A stretch of DNA of 64,000 nucleotides from Tragulus kanchil (Eukaryota > Chordata > Mammalia > Artiodactyla > Tragulidae). The notes beneath the pieces were generated by a model, which worked only from the letters and a program-made list of their open reading frames with translations, searched no databases and had not been told where the DNA came from. Both the position numbers and the translations under genes were made by a program. Below are positions 34,071-46,247 of this stretch, in pieces; positions within the stretch are counted from its first letter, which is position 1; every line of letters starts with the position of its first letter. The stretch covers positions 138,712,854 to 138,776,853 of the forward strand of contig JAIOJX010000031.1 of NCBI GenBank assembly GCA_022376925.1. Reading direction: 5' to 3'.

Positions 34071-35398
34071 TGCAATGTCAAAAAGAAATAGTGCTTCTCC
34101 AGCTAGTAATAGAGGAAAGAGAAATCCACAATGGTCTCTGGGTGACCTACTCTGGCTGTCCATGGGGAGGGAGACAGTGATAAGCCAGGCTTGTGTCATG
34201 GGCCCATTCTTTGGTCCGTGGGGTAGGGCAGTGTGATTGGTAGCCCCTTTGGAGCACTTGGTGTGGGAAAGGGGGAATTCACCAGTAGAAGCAGTTGGCT
34301 CTTGCTGGATGGAAGGTTGCCGGCAGACAAAACAACTGATAGCCCTTGCTGAGCCTGGAGGTGCTACAGAGCTGGTGGTCCTAGGAGACAAGAGGGGTCT
34401 GAGCCTTCAGGCTAAGCTTGCTCCAATAGCAGCGAAAGATCTCTCTTCTCTTTACCAGAAGGACCCCTTGCCTACCATTCAATATATAAAGAACTTGCCA
34501 GGCTATTAAGTCCAAGTTTTGCAAAATATTCATTGTTGTTGAGATCCTTGTAGATTCACATATAGCCATAAGAAATCCTTCAGAGGTCAGTCGTCCACTT
34601 TGCCTGATTCCCCACTGTTAATATCTTGTAATAATATCACAACTGGGACAGTGACCCAAAATGAAATAAAAACTGCCAGGTTTGACTTTTCCCAAACGGT
34701 TTGTTTCGTCTTTTTTTTATACCTCCTCACTTTCTTCTCACCTTCTTGGCAGTGGCTGAGCTATCATGTCCATAGAGCCATTCCTGGGAAAGTGCAGGTC
34801 CTGAATCCTCCTCTGCTGTGGTTCTTGCAGACCAGCCATTCAGCAGTCAGGGCTGAGCTCACACTTAATTAACCCACGCTGCTGTCTCAGTTGTCTCTCC
34901 ATCCAGAGATGACATTCAAAATAGTTAACAGCCTCTGGGGCAAGGGCACCAGGTGATCCTAAAGTATGCCTGTCAGTGATAACACCAAAGGCCTGCTCTG
35001 CTAAGCATTGACCCTTCTGTTGTTGGGCTGTGGGGAAGTGTGGGACTCTTGGAAGATGGCCCGAGGCAGCTAGGACTGCAGCAAGGCCCTTGGGGAAGTA
35101 CAAGGTCATAGCTATTTACAGATGAGAATAGAATTCTTTCAATGTCTTCACAGCCAATGTATCTCCACTGGTGCACATGGACTGGGTGTCTGTCCTGCTT
35201 CTTCCCTTATCCCAAACACTCCTGACTGCTCGGCATCACACACTTCAGGGATCATGCATGCATCTTAATTACCACTGGACATAGGGGCTGACAATGTGAG
35301 TAGGTGCCTCATAAATGTTAGTTGAATATATGGATAGTAAGTTCTGCATATGCAAGGAAGCTACCTCTGATCACTTTGAGTAATAGGAATTCCCCTCC
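34071..35398. other. unique sequence, no gene seen
   Basis: About 1.3 kb. The part near 34580-34660 is reminiscent of an old L1 ('aatatcttgtaataatatca'). No frame longer than 115 codons and no recognised domain. Confidence 0.45.
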
Positions 35399-35517
35399 AC
35401 CAAAGTAGGAAATGGAAATCCACTCCAGTATTCTTGCCTAGAAAATTCCTTGGACAGAAGAGCCTGATAGGCTACAGTCCACGGGGTCACAAAGAGTTGG
35501 ACATGACTGAGCACACA
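35399..35517 (+). mobile_element. Bov-A2 SINE fragment, sense
   Basis: Only the right half of a Bov-A2: 'ggaaatggaaatccactcca', 'ggctacagtccacggggtca' and 'gagttggacatgactgagca', then a short CA tail. Confidence 0.88.
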
Positions 35518-35689
35518 CACATTTTTTTCTCCCTTCTCTTATGTAATGTAGACCAGACCAGTGCATAAAAAATAAGGAAGAACAAAGAGAAGGACATTGC
35601 AAGGTCTCAGTCTGGGAGGCCTGTCTTCCTTTTCCCTTTCTTCTGTCCTTCCCTCCTTCCCTCCCTCCCCCCATTTCTTTTGTTTTTCT

Positions 35690-36720
35690 TTCTACAAAGT
35701 ATGCTTGGTTCTAAACTGTAAGGATGGAGTAGTAAACCAGACAGATAAAGCACGTACTCACAATGAACTCATATTCCAGGAAAATAGAGCCAACCAGAAA
35801 GTGCAGGAGCCGTCAGAAAGCTGTGTGGATGAAGGGGGCTTATAAAATGAGGAAGGTGTGGGTGTGAGGAAAAAGGGATAAGAGGACTAAGAAGTGGAAT
35901 GAGAATAGGAACGCTGGAATGGAGGAGGGAATAAATAACTGTGCGTGAGGGTGAGCAAGACATCAGCTGAGTGGTTCGCCTGTGGAAGTAACAAGGTACT
36001 GAAGAGGGAGACATATGCATGAACTAGTCATAGTTCTGGATCACCAACAGTCCCATGTGGGTATGTGAACCCTTGTCAGATAATGTAATCTGTCCTTTAA
36101 ACATGAAAGGAGCTCTGGAGTGTGTGGGACAGAGGAAGAGGCGGAGGGCAACAGAGTAGGAAGGGGAGCGTGGCCCCCGACTGGGACAGGCACTCAGTGC
36201 CCTGAAAACCAAGCAGAGCAGTCATCAAAGGGTTTTGAACTGAGGAGTGACAGGATCAGGTGGATTCTGGGAAGTTGCCAGGAACGACTGAGGAAGGCAG
36301 AGACAGGGAACATGCTGATCATGGGCATCATTGAGGTAGTTCAGGCGAGCGGTGCGGACAACCGGCAAGGGCTGTGACTGTAGAATGAAAAGGCGGGGCA
36401 TTCACAGTGACTGCCGGCGATCCACTGTACATCAGGGATCGAGAAGAAAAATGGGTTTGGGATGACTGCAATTTTCAGCTTGTGGGATGGAGTGACTAGG
36501 AATGGCTGAAAACTGCTCTAGGAATACCGGGTGCTCCATCAGGTTTGAGGTGGTGAAGACAGGAGAATGGGAGGAGATAGAGCTGTGTTTCAGACCTGCT
36601 GACTTAGACATGCCCTCTGGACCCCCTGATGGGGATGTTCCAGGGATAACTGTGGGTGAGATGGAACAGGAACAGGGCAGGGTGATCACCAGGCACAGAA
36701 AGAAATCACTTGTGTAGAAA
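35690..36720 (-). mobile_element. LINE-2 element, antisense, fragmented
   Basis: The complement of an L2 3' half in order: 'aatgaactcatattccagga', 'gaggagtgacaggatcagg', 'ggtagttcaggcgagcggtg', 'gacttagacatgccctctgg'. It is old and diverged. Duplication 11 starts inside it at 36266. Confidence 0.6.
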
Positions 36721-38503
36721 AGAGAACCACCGGTTTTGCCTTTCAGGAGCCCAAAGGGAGAGCGGGGAGGGGAGACGCGGCTATGTAAGCCATTTCGGAT
36801 GGGCAGTGCTCTGTGCCCATCTTCCGAGCTGCTATGCAGTGACCTCTAATTGGGGTCCTTCATCCTTCCTCCATCTGACTGTTTCTAGACAAACCCACAT
36901 TTTATATCTGCCTCATCATGATGTCCCCAACCTCCCAGCACCAATTAATGTATCAGTGGGCCTGGGGAATTTTTACCCAAGATGTTACTTCTGCTGGGAG
37001 CATCTGGCGACATCTTTAATTTTATTTGGTTTCTTCCTTTTTTCCCGAGGAACATCCTGACGGGAGCAGATGGCAATAAGAAAGGGCAGATCAATGCTGA
37101 GGAAAGTGGCCTGGTTTGCCCTTGGATTTTCAGACTCTTGCTCTCTGTTCTTGAGAGTGGTTGATAGAGGTAAGCTTCTAAGGCTAATTATCTGTGTGTC
37201 CCAAGTATCTCTGGGAGTTGGGTCTTATTTGTTTGGCCTGTTTACAGCTCTATGTCCAGACTTTGGCACAGGACCAGGTCTACCTGCAGGTGCTCTAAAA
37301 AATGTGTTCCTTTATTCAACAAATATTTATGGAGTGCTAATCAGGTGCCAGGCACTTTTCTGAGTAGTAGGCATTGAGATCGGGGCGGCGGTGTCTGGGA
37401 AGTTGCCAGGAACGACTGAGGAAGGCAGAGACAGGGAACATGCTGATCATGGGCATCATTGAGGTAGTTCAGGCGAGCGGTGCGGACAACCGGCAAGGGC
37501 TGTGACTGTAGAATGAAAAGGCGGGGCATTCACAGTGACTGCCGGCGATCCACTGTACATCAGGGATCGAGAAGAAAAATGGGTTTGGGATGACTGCAAT
37601 TTTCAGCTTGTGGGATGGAGTGACTAGGAATGGCTGAAAACTGCTCTAGGAATACCGGGTGCTCCATCAGGTTTGAGGTGGTGAAGACAGGAGAATGGGA
37701 GGAGATAGAGCTGTGTTTCAGACCTGCTGACTTAGACATGCCCTCTGGACCCCCTGATGGGGATGTTCCAGGGATAACTGTGGGTGAGATGGAACAGGAA
37801 CAGGGCAGGGTGATCACCAGGCACAGAAAGAAATCACTTGTGTAGAAAAGAGAACCACCGGTTTTGCCTTTCAGGAGCCCAAAGGGAGAGCGGGGAGGGG
37901 AGACGCGGCTATGTAAGCCATTTCGGATGGGCAGTGCTCTGTGCCCATCTTCCGAGCTGCTATGCAGTGACCTCTAATTGGGGTCCTTCATCCTTCCTCC
38001 ATCTGACTGTTTCTAGACAAACCCACATTTTATATCTGCCTCATCATGATGTCCCCAACCTCCCAGCACCAATTAATGTATCAGTGGGCCTGGGGAATTT
38101 TTACCCAAGATGTTACTTCTGCTGGGAGCATCTGGCGACATCTTTAATTTTATTTGGTTTCTTCCTTTTTTCCCGAGGAACATCCTGACGGGAGCAGATG
38201 GCAATAAGAAAGGGCAGATCAATGCTGAGGAAAGTGGCCTGGTTTGCCCTTGGATTTTCAGACTCTTGCTCTCTGTTCTTGAGAGTGGTTGATAGAGGTA
38301 AGCTTCTAAGGCTAATTATCTGTGTGTCCCAAGTATCTCTGGGGAGTTGGGTCTTATTTGTTTGGCCTGTTTACAGCTCTATGTCCAGACTTTAGCACAG
38401 GACCAGGTCTACCTGCAGGTGCTCTAAAAAATGTGTTCCTTTATTCAACAAATATTTATGGAGTGCTAATCAGGTGCCAGGCACTTTTCTGAGTAGTAGG
38501 CAT
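36266..38503. repeat. tandem duplication 11 (shift 1128 rising to 1129 bp)
   Basis: Copy 1 is 36266-37374, a G/C-rich 19-bp linker is 37375-37393, and copy 2 is 37394-38503. The single-base shift gain is one G in a G run (37209 versus 38338). One G/A difference lies at about 37255 versus 38393. The part at 37073-37374 occurs three times because of duplication 12. Confidence 0.97.
37305..37374 (-). mobile_element. LINE-2 3' terminus, antisense, cut by junction
   Basis: The L2 3' end complement 'ttattcaacaaatatttatg' and 'caggtgccaggcacttttct' is present here and, longer, at 38433-38570 and 39508-39645, where it continues into 'acagcagtgaacaaaataaa'. Confidence 0.8.
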
Positions 38504-40335
38504 ACAGCAGTGAACAAAATAAAAATGGGAGCCCTTGGACAGCTGACGTTCTGGTCATTTTGTTGACTGGACATTGGCAATGGAGTTTTCTGATCTCTCC
38601 TTTATGCCAGGCAATGCTGGGGATGCAGTCGTGGTCCTGCCCTCCAGGGGTTAATATTCCAGTGTCCCATCAGAATTCCACATCAGTTAAGATTCCTTGT
38701 TTACAAGCCACAGGATCAGATGCAGGTTACTTCCAGCAAAGGGTAATTGATTGGAAGACTCTTAAGGAAGAGGGAGGAGAAGGGAGGCCTGGTGGGCTGC
38801 CTCATGCTGGAACCATCTCCTTCTTTGACTTTCTCCTGGTAACATAGCCTTGGCGGACACGTGTTGACAGAATTAACCCACCTTGATACTTCTCAACCTT
38901 TAAACTGCTGGTCATGTGAGGTGACACAATCTCCATATTACCTGAAGGCTGTTAAACCATGAGCAGGCTAGCTGAAAAGAAGTGGCAGGACGAGGCTTAG
39001 AAACAAGCAGGAGCCTAAATGTTGGGGCAGATCCAGGAGAAGGCCATAGTAAAACAGCCTTCTTATGGCTGGAAAGAATTACCTGTCCACCCAGAACACT
39101 GACATGGGAAGGCAAGATTTCCTCTGTTACAAATACACATATAATTAAGGCAGAAAATTGGTTCTGGAGACAACATTGACCAGCTCAGCATTAGACTCCA
39201 TAAGGGGCTTCCCAGGTGGCTCGGTGGTAAATAATCCACCTACAAAGCAAGAGATGAGAAGTGGCCTTTTGGTTTGCAATAAGAAAGGGCAGATCAATGC
39301 TGAGGAAAGTGGCCTGGTTTGCCCTTGGATTTTCAGACTCTTGCTCTCTGTTCTTGAGAGTGGTTGATAGAGGTAAGCTTCTAAGGCTAATTATCTGTGT
39401 GTCCCAAGTATCTCTGGGGAGTTGGGTCTTATTTGTTTGGCCTGTTTACAGCTCTATGTCCAGACTTTAGCACAGGACCAGGTCTACCTGCAGGTGCTCT
39501 AAAAAATGTGTTCCTTTATTCAACAAATATTTATGGAGTGCTAATCAGGTGCCAGGCACTTTTCTGAGTAGTAGGCATACAGCAGTGAACAAAATAAAAA
39601 TGGGAGCCCTTGGACAGCTGACGTTCTGGTCATTTTGTTGACTGGACATTGGCAATGGAGTTTTCTGATCTCTCCTTTATGCCAGGCAATGCTGGGGATG
39701 CAGTCGTGGTCCTGCCCTCCAGGGGTTAATATTCCAGTGTCCCATCAGAATTCCACATCAGTTAAGATTCCTTGTTTACAAGCCACAGGATCAGATGCAG
39801 GTTACTTCCAGCAAAGGGTAATTGATTGGAAGACTCTTAAGGAAGAGGGAGGAGAAGGGAGGCCTGGTGGGCTGCCTCATGCTGGAACCATCTCCTTCTT
39901 TGACTTTCTCCTGGTAACATAGCCTTGGCGGACACGTGTTGACAGAATTAACCCACCTTGATACTTCTCAACCTTTAAACTGCTGGTCATGTGAGGTGAC
40001 ACAATCTCCATATTACCTGAAGGCTGTTAAACCATGAGCAGGCTAGCTGAAAAGAAGTGGCAGGACGAGGCTTAGAAACAAGCAGGAGCCTAAATGTTGG
40101 GGCAGATCCAGGAGAAGGCCATAGTAAAACAGCCTTCTTATGGCTGGAAAGAATTACCTGTCCACCCAGAACACTGACATGGGAAGGCAAGATTTCCTCT
40201 GTTACAAATACACATATAATTAAGGCAGAAAATTGGTTCTGGAGACAACATTGACCAGCTCAGCATTAGACTCCATAAGGGGCTTCCCAGGTGGCTCGGT
40301 GGTAAATAATCCACCTACAAAGCAAGAGATGAGAA
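38201..40335. repeat. tandem duplication 12 (shift 1075 bp)
   Basis: Copy 1 is 38201-39260, a 15-bp linker is 39261-39275, and copy 2 is 39276-40335. This is the smallest shift in the window. Copy 1 ends 55 bp into a sense Bov-A2 SINE, which is complete after copy 2. Confidence 0.97.
39206..39260 (+). mobile_element. Bov-A2 SINE head, truncated by junction
   Basis: Starts 'gggcttcccaggtggctcgg' and is cut off after 'gcaagagatgagaa'. The full version is at 40281-40470. Confidence 0.9.
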
Positions 40336-40470
40336 TTTGATCCCTGGGTCAGAAAATGGAAAACCACTCCAGTATGGTTGCCTGGGAAATCCCTTGGATC
40401 GAGGAGCCTGGTGGGCTACTGTCCATGGGGTCACAAGGGGTTGGATATGACTTAGTGACTAAACAACAAA
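40281..40470 (+). mobile_element. Bov-A2 SINE, sense, complete
   Basis: Same insertion as 39206-39260, with the body 'gaaaaccactccagtatggt' and the end 'tatgacttagtgactaaac'. Confidence 0.92.
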
Positions 40471-40614
40471 CACTCTACAAAGGGAAGCTGTGAAGGACCC
40501 ACTTCTCTGAGTTGCTTTGCATGACACCTGCCTGCTTTCGAGACCTGGTATAGTGTGGACGGAAGCAGACTGAGAAAGAGGCTTAACTTAAAAACATTAC
40601 AGTAAAACCACTGC

Positions 40615-40880
40615 CTCCCATTTAGGTGCACAATCCTATGAGTGTGAACACACAAACACCAGAATCAAGATTCAGGCCAGTTCTCTCTCCCCAGAATTTC
40701 GTCACGCTGCCTTATGTGGTAAAATCCTGACTCTATACTAATTCCTGGCCACTAGTGACCTGCTCTTCCTCTTTATCATGTTGCTTTTTCATATGTCAAG
40801 TAAATGGAAGCATGGTGTGCAATTCTTTCACTCAGCACAGTGCCTGAGGCACATTGTTGCAGGCATCAATAGCTTGTTTC
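40615..40880 (-). mobile_element. old LINE-1, antisense, distal part interrupted by a younger L1
   Basis: Matches the complement of an old L1M 3' half ('cctggccactagtgacctgc', 'atatgtcaagtaaatggaag', 'tcactcagcacagtgcctga'). The sequence is broken at 40881 by the poly(T) start of a younger L1. The old element appears to resume near 42950 and after the SINE at 43200. Confidence 0.75.
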
Positions 40881-41812
40881 TTTTTTTTTTTATCATTATT
40901 ATTATTTTTATTTTGCCTTTACAGAGTTTTGTTGTTTACAGCTATACATAAACCCAAATTAGTCATAGATATATCTTTGACCTCTCCCACCTGAGCTCCC
41001 CTCTAGCTCCCTCCCCATCCCACCCCTCCAGGTTGTTGTATAGCCCCCATGTAAGCTCCCTTAGTCTCACTGCATATACACAATGGTTGTATCTTTCACA
41101 TATGGTAGTGTAGGTTTCCATGTTACTCTCTCCAAACCTCTCACCCACTTTTCTCTCCCCACCAATGTCCATAAGTCTGTTCTCTATGTTTGTTTCTCCA
41201 CGGTTGCTCTGCATGTGCATTTATTAGTACCATCTTTCTAGATTCCATATCTATGTGTTAGTATACTATATTTGTCTGTCTCTTTTTTACTTACTTCACT
41301 TTGTATAATAAGTTCTAGATTCATCCACATCATTAGGACTGATTCTTCTGAATTTCTTTTTACAGCTGAGAAATATTCCATTGTATATATGTACCAGAGC
41401 TTCTTTATCCATTCATTTGTCGATGGACATCTAGGTTCCTTCCACGTTCTAGCTATTGTGTAGAGAGTTACAATGAACATTGGGGTACATGTGTCTTTTT
41501 CAATTTTGATTTTCTCAGGGTATATGCCTAATAGTGGGATTCCTGAGTCCTGAGTCATATGGTGGTTCTATTCTTAGTTTTTTAAGGAATCTCCATATTG
41601 TCTTCCAGAGTGGCTGTATAAATTTACATTTCCACCAACAGTGCGAGAGTGTTCTCTTTTCTCCGCACTCTCCAGCATTTACGTCTGTAGATTTTTTTGA
41701 TGATGGCCATTCTGACTGGTGCGCAGTGACATCTCATTGGAGTTTTGATTTGCATTTCTCTAGTAATGAGTGATGTTGAGCATCTTTTCATGTGTTTTTT
41801 GGCTGTTGAGTA
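40881..41812 (-). mobile_element. younger LINE-1 3' part, antisense, nested in old L1
   Basis: Starts with poly(T), the complement of the L1 tail. The minus-strand frame at 41238-41558 gives a clean ORF2 C-terminus with the words '[20 protein letters not shown]' and 'YIYTMEYFSAVK'. The frame upstream (41624-41839) gives 'MQIKTPMRCH'. A frameshift separates the two. 5'-truncated, inactive. Confidence 0.9.
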
Positions 41813-42027
41813 GTATTCCACAATAAATGGAAGTACCAACTTTTCTTTACAGGTGCTAGTCGCTCAATTGTGTCTGACTCTATACTAATTCCTGGCCACT
41901 AGTGACCTGCTCTTCCTCTTTATCATGTTGCTTTTTCATATGTCAAGTAAATGGAAGCATGGTGTGCAATTCTTTCACTCAGCACAGTGCCTGAGGCACA
42001 TTGTTGCAGGCATCAATAGCTTGTTTC

Positions 42028-42950
42028 TTTTTTTTTTTATCATTTTTATTTTTTTATTTTGCCTTTACAGAGTTTTGTTGTTTACAGCTATACATAAACC
42101 CAAATTAGTCATAGATATATCTTTGACCTCTCCCACCTGAGCTCCCCTCTAGCTCCCTCCCCATCCCACCCCTCCAGGTTGTTGTATAGCCCCCATGTAA
42201 GCTCCCTTAGTCTCACTGCATATACACAATGGTTGTATCTTTCACATATGGTAGTGTAGGTTTCCATGTTACTCTCTCCAAACCTCTCACCCACTTTTCT
42301 CTCCCCACCAATGTCCATAAGTCTGTTCTCTATGTTTGTTTCTCCACGGTTGCTCTGCATGTGCATTTATTAGTACCATCTTTCTAGATTCCATATCTAT
42401 GTGTTAGTATACTATATTTGTCTGTCTCTTTTTTACTTACTTCACTTTGTATAATAAGTTCTAGATTCATCCACATCATTAGGACTGATTCTTCTGAATT
42501 TCTTTTTACAGCTGAGAAATATTCCATTGTATATATGTACCAGAGCTTCTTTATCCATTCATTTGTCGATGGACATCTAGGTTCCTTCCACGTTCTAGCT
42601 ATTGTGTAGAGAGTTACAATGAACATTGGGGTACATGTGTCTTTTTCAATTTTGATTTTCTCAGGGTATATGCCTAATAGTGGGATTCCTGAGTCCTGAG
42701 TCATATGGTGGTTCTATTCTTAGTTTTTTAAGGAATCTCCATATTGTCTTCCAGAGTGGCTGTATAAATTTACATTTCCACCAACAGTGCGAGAGTGTTC
42801 TCTTTTCTCCGCACTCTCTCCAGCATTTACGTCTGTAGATTTTTTTGATGATGGCCATTCTGACTGGTGCGCAGTGACATCTCATTGGAGTTTTGATTTG
42901 CATTTCTCTAGTAATGAGTGATGTTGAGCATCTTTTCATGTGTTTTTTGG
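42028..42950 (-). mobile_element. younger LINE-1 3' part, second copy
   Basis: Second copy via duplication 13. Here the ORF2 frame at 42661-42987 is longer and keeps the conserved order '[20 protein letters not shown]', because the run reads 'cactctctccagc' where copy 1 has 'cactctccagc'. The reading frame matches the family, so copy 2 has the ancestral state at this point. Confidence 0.9.
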
Positions 42951-43002
42951 CTGTTGAGTAGTATTCCACAATAAATGGAAGTACCAACTTTTCTTTACAG
43001 GT

Positions 43003-43199
43003 GCTAGTCGCTCAATTGTGTCTGACTCTTTGTGACCACATGGGCTATATAGCTCACCATGTTCCGCTGTCCATGGAATTTCCCAGGCAAGAATACTGGA
43101 ATGGATAGCCACTCTCTTCTCCAGGGGATCTTCCTGATTCCAGGATCGAACCTGGGTCTTCTGTATTGCAGGTAGGCTTTTTCCCATCTGAGCCACCAT
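43003..43199 (-). mobile_element. Bov-A2 SINE, antisense, inserted in old L1
   Basis: Starts 'tgctagtcgctcaattgtgt' and ends 'tcccatctgagccaccatgc'. L1 sequence of the same older element lies on both sides. A truncated 20-bp beginning of this SINE is present at 41860-41881 as part of copy 1 of duplication 13. Confidence 0.92.
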
Positions 43200-46100
43200 G
43201 CTTCTTTATCCATTCATCCACTGAAGCATATTCAGGTTGTTTCCAATTTGGAGTGTTTATAAACAAAGTGGTATGAACATTCATGCAAAGGATTTTATCT
43301 GAGGACAAGATTTTACTTCTCTGAGTAAATCCTTAGGAATGGGATTTCTGGGTCATATGGTAGGTTTATGTTTAACTGCCCAACTGTTTTCCAGATTAGC
43401 TATGCTATTTTGTATCTCAACCAGCAACTCTGTATCTTTGGCAACACCTGGTGTTAATAAGATTTGAGGTTTTGTTTTTTTGTTTTTTTTTAAGTTATTC
43501 TAACAGGGATAAGGTGGTATGGTACTATGATTTTAATTTGTATTTCTCAACAAATTACAACGTCGGTTATATTTTCATGTACATATTGACTGTCCATATC
43601 TTTTCTCTGTGAAGTGTCTATTCAAATATTTTGCCCTCTTTTCGAGTTTTCATTTTCTTATTGTTGAGCTGGGAGAGTTCCTTACACATCCTGGGACAAC
43701 ACCTCTTTAATTTGTAAATATTTTCTCTCAGTCTGTATCTTGTCTTTTCATTTTCTTAATGGCATCTTTTGCAGAGCAAGAGTTTTTAATTTTAATGAAG
43801 TCTAATTTATTTTTTTTTTGGTTTTGTGTTTTTGGTGTCTGGTATAAGATCTCTTTGTATAACCCAAGGTCACAAAAAGTTTCTCCTATATATTCCTTTG
43901 AAAGTTGTATAGGTTTATACTTTATATTTAGATCTGTGGTGCATTTTGAGTTAATTTTTTATAAGGTATGAGATATGCACCAATGTCCTTCCCTCTCTCC
44001 TTTCCTCTGTCTGTTCCTTCTCCTTCTTTTTTTTTTTTTTTTTGGTTTATTCTTTCTTTTGGCATAAGGATGTTCAGTTGTTCCACATCATTTTTTGAAA
44101 AGTCTATTCTTTCTCCATTGAATTATCTTGGCATCTTTGTAAAAAGTCAATGAGCTATACTTGGGTGCGTCCATCACTAGTTTTCCTTCTGTTCCATTAA
44201 CCCATGTGTCTAACCTTTGGTCAATAAATGCCATACTATCAGGCTTCCCTGGTGGTCCAGTGGGTAAGGACACCGCCTTGTAGTGCAAGGGGCGCCAGTT
44301 CGATCCCTGGCCTGGGAAGATCCCACGTGCCGCGGAGTGGCTGGACCAATGTGTCCAATTACCGAGCTGGAGCTCAGGAGCGCATGCGTCCAGGGCCTGT
44401 GCTCTGCGACGACAGATGCCACCGCGAAGGGAGGCCTGCAGGAGCCAAAGAACAAAGACGGATGAAAATAGAGAAATAAAAGACCAATAGACGTGGCCCG
44501 TCCATCCCCCTCCCTTCCCCCCCCCCCCCCCCAAAAAAGAAATGCCATACTATCCCGTTTTGCTGTAGTTTTACCATGTCTTAAATGTGTATAGTATGAA
44601 ATCTCCATTTGTTTTTCTTTATTATTAATTGACTACTCTGGTTCCTTTGCTTTTCTATATACATTTTAGAATTAATCTGTGTATATACCCATAATTCTGA
44701 GATTTTGATTACAATTGCATCAGGTATCTAGATTGGTTTGGGAGAGAAGTACTGGTTTATTAAATATGCTGAGCTTTGTATTCCATGAGGACAGTATTTC
44801 TCACCAGTCATTTGGATCTTCTTTGACTTCTTTCATTAGTAGCGTAGTTTTCAGCACACATATCCTGCACACATCTCTTTCTTAGATATATCACTATTTA
44901 GGTACTTTCCATTTTTGGACCTATTGTGTATATTATTTTTTAATATTTCAGTTTCCAATTGTTTATTTCTAAATTATATAAATATGAATGTTTTACATGT
45001 TGCCCTTGAATTTACCTCATGACCTTGCTAAGCTCACTTATTAGTTCTAGTTTTTGTGTTTTTAGATTCCCTCGGGATTTTTCAAGTAGACAATCATATT
45101 ATCCATAGAGACAGTCTTGTTTCTTCCTTTCCAGTCTCTACACCTTTTTTAGTTTCATTCTTATTGTCTGGGATAGAATATTCAGTATGATATTGAATAA
45201 GAGTCATGTGAGTGCAAGTTTAGAAGAAAAGCATGCATATTTCATGGCTATAGCTGATGTTAGTTGTCAGGTTTTCATGGATGCCCTATACTGAGTTAAA
45301 GACATTCCCTTCTATTCCTGGCTTACTGAAAGTTTTCTGCATGGATGGATGTTGAAATTTTTTTTAATGCCTTTTCTGTGTCAGTTGACATAACTATGTG
45401 ATATTTCCTCTTTAACAAGGTAACATGAAGATTGCAATGACTGATTTTCAAAAGTTGAACTAGCTTTGCACTCCTGGGATAAAGTACATTTGGTTGTGAT
45501 ATAGTCATCTTTTTTGTAAATTTATGAATTTGATTTGTTAATATTTTGTCTATATTCGTGAGTGATCTTGACCTGCAGTTTTGTTGTATTATGTTTTCCT
45601 ACATTTGGTAACAAGGTGATTGGGAAATGTTTCCTCTTCTAGTCTCTGGAAGAATTTGTATAGAATCTTCAGCAGAACTCACAGGAAAACTATCTGGGCT
45701 TGAAATTTTCTTTTACAGAAGATTTTAAAATATTATTTCAGTTTCTTACAGATAGGACTGTTAAGGTTACCTACTTTTTCTTAGATGAGTTTAGTAATTT
45801 GTGGCTTTCTAGGAACTAAACAATTTCATCCAAGCGATCAAATTTATGTGTATAGAGCGGTTCATGTATTCCCTCATTAAACTTTTAATGTTTGTATAGT
45901 TTATACTAATAGTCCTTCTTTTCTTCCTAATAATGGTATTGGTGTCTTTTCTACGTTTTTGAGAGTCTGGCAGCTGGTTTGTCAATCTTATTGATGCTTG
46001 CAAAAAACAACTTCTGTTTTCATTGATTTCTCTATTTTTGTTTTTAATTTCATTGACTTCCACCCTTACCATTATTTACTTTTTCCTTCTACTTGCATTG

Positions 46101-46245
46101 GGCTTATCATTCTCTTTTCTTAGGGTTAAAAAATATGGTTATTAATATGAGGTCTTTCATTTTAAAAATAAAAACACTGAATGCTGTAGTTTCTAAGAAC
46201 TGCTTTATCTGCATCTCACAAGTTTGATCTATTGCATTTTATTTT
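43200..46245 (-). mobile_element. old LINE-1, antisense, about 3 kb of ORF2
   Basis: Continuous complement of L1 ORF2. From left to right it runs from the C-terminal region ('ctttatccattcatccactg', 'gtcatatggtaggtttatgt') to the middle ('agcaagagtttttaatttta', 'aacccaaggtcacaaaaagt') and toward the ORF2 endonuclease-reverse transcriptase linker. There the minus frame at 45809-46072 reads 'EVNEIKNKNREINENRS', as in the L1 family. Many stops and frameshifts; it is a fossil. It is interrupted by a SINE at 44241-44539. Confidence 0.88.
44226..44554 (+). mobile_element. tRNA-derived SINE with perfect 15-bp target-site duplication
   Basis: The element occupies 44241-44539, starts 'aggcttccctggtggtccag', has the B-box 'gttcgatccctgg', and ends in a C-rich then A-rich tail (poly(C) at about 44516-44532). 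It is flanked by identical copies of 'aaatgccatactatc' at 44226-44240 and 44540-44554. It was inserted into the old L1. Confidence 0.95.
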
Positions 46246-46247
46246 TG

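Larger units (their letters stand above)
40727..43029. repeat. tandem duplication 13 (shift 1146-1148 bp)
   Basis: Copy 1 is 40727-41881 and copy 2 is 41874-43029. At the junction both partners share 'ctgactct' (8 bp): old L1 sequence on one side and Bov-A2 SINE on the other. Differences include A/T-run rearrangements near 40895 versus 42041 and a 2-bp gain in copy 2 near 42816. Confidence 0.97.

Noticed and set aside
41238..41558. Functional protein gene encoding an L1 ORF2-like tail
   Set aside because: It is only the C-terminal part of a 5'-truncated L1, with a frameshift just upstream and no endonuclease or catalytic reverse-transcriptase region.
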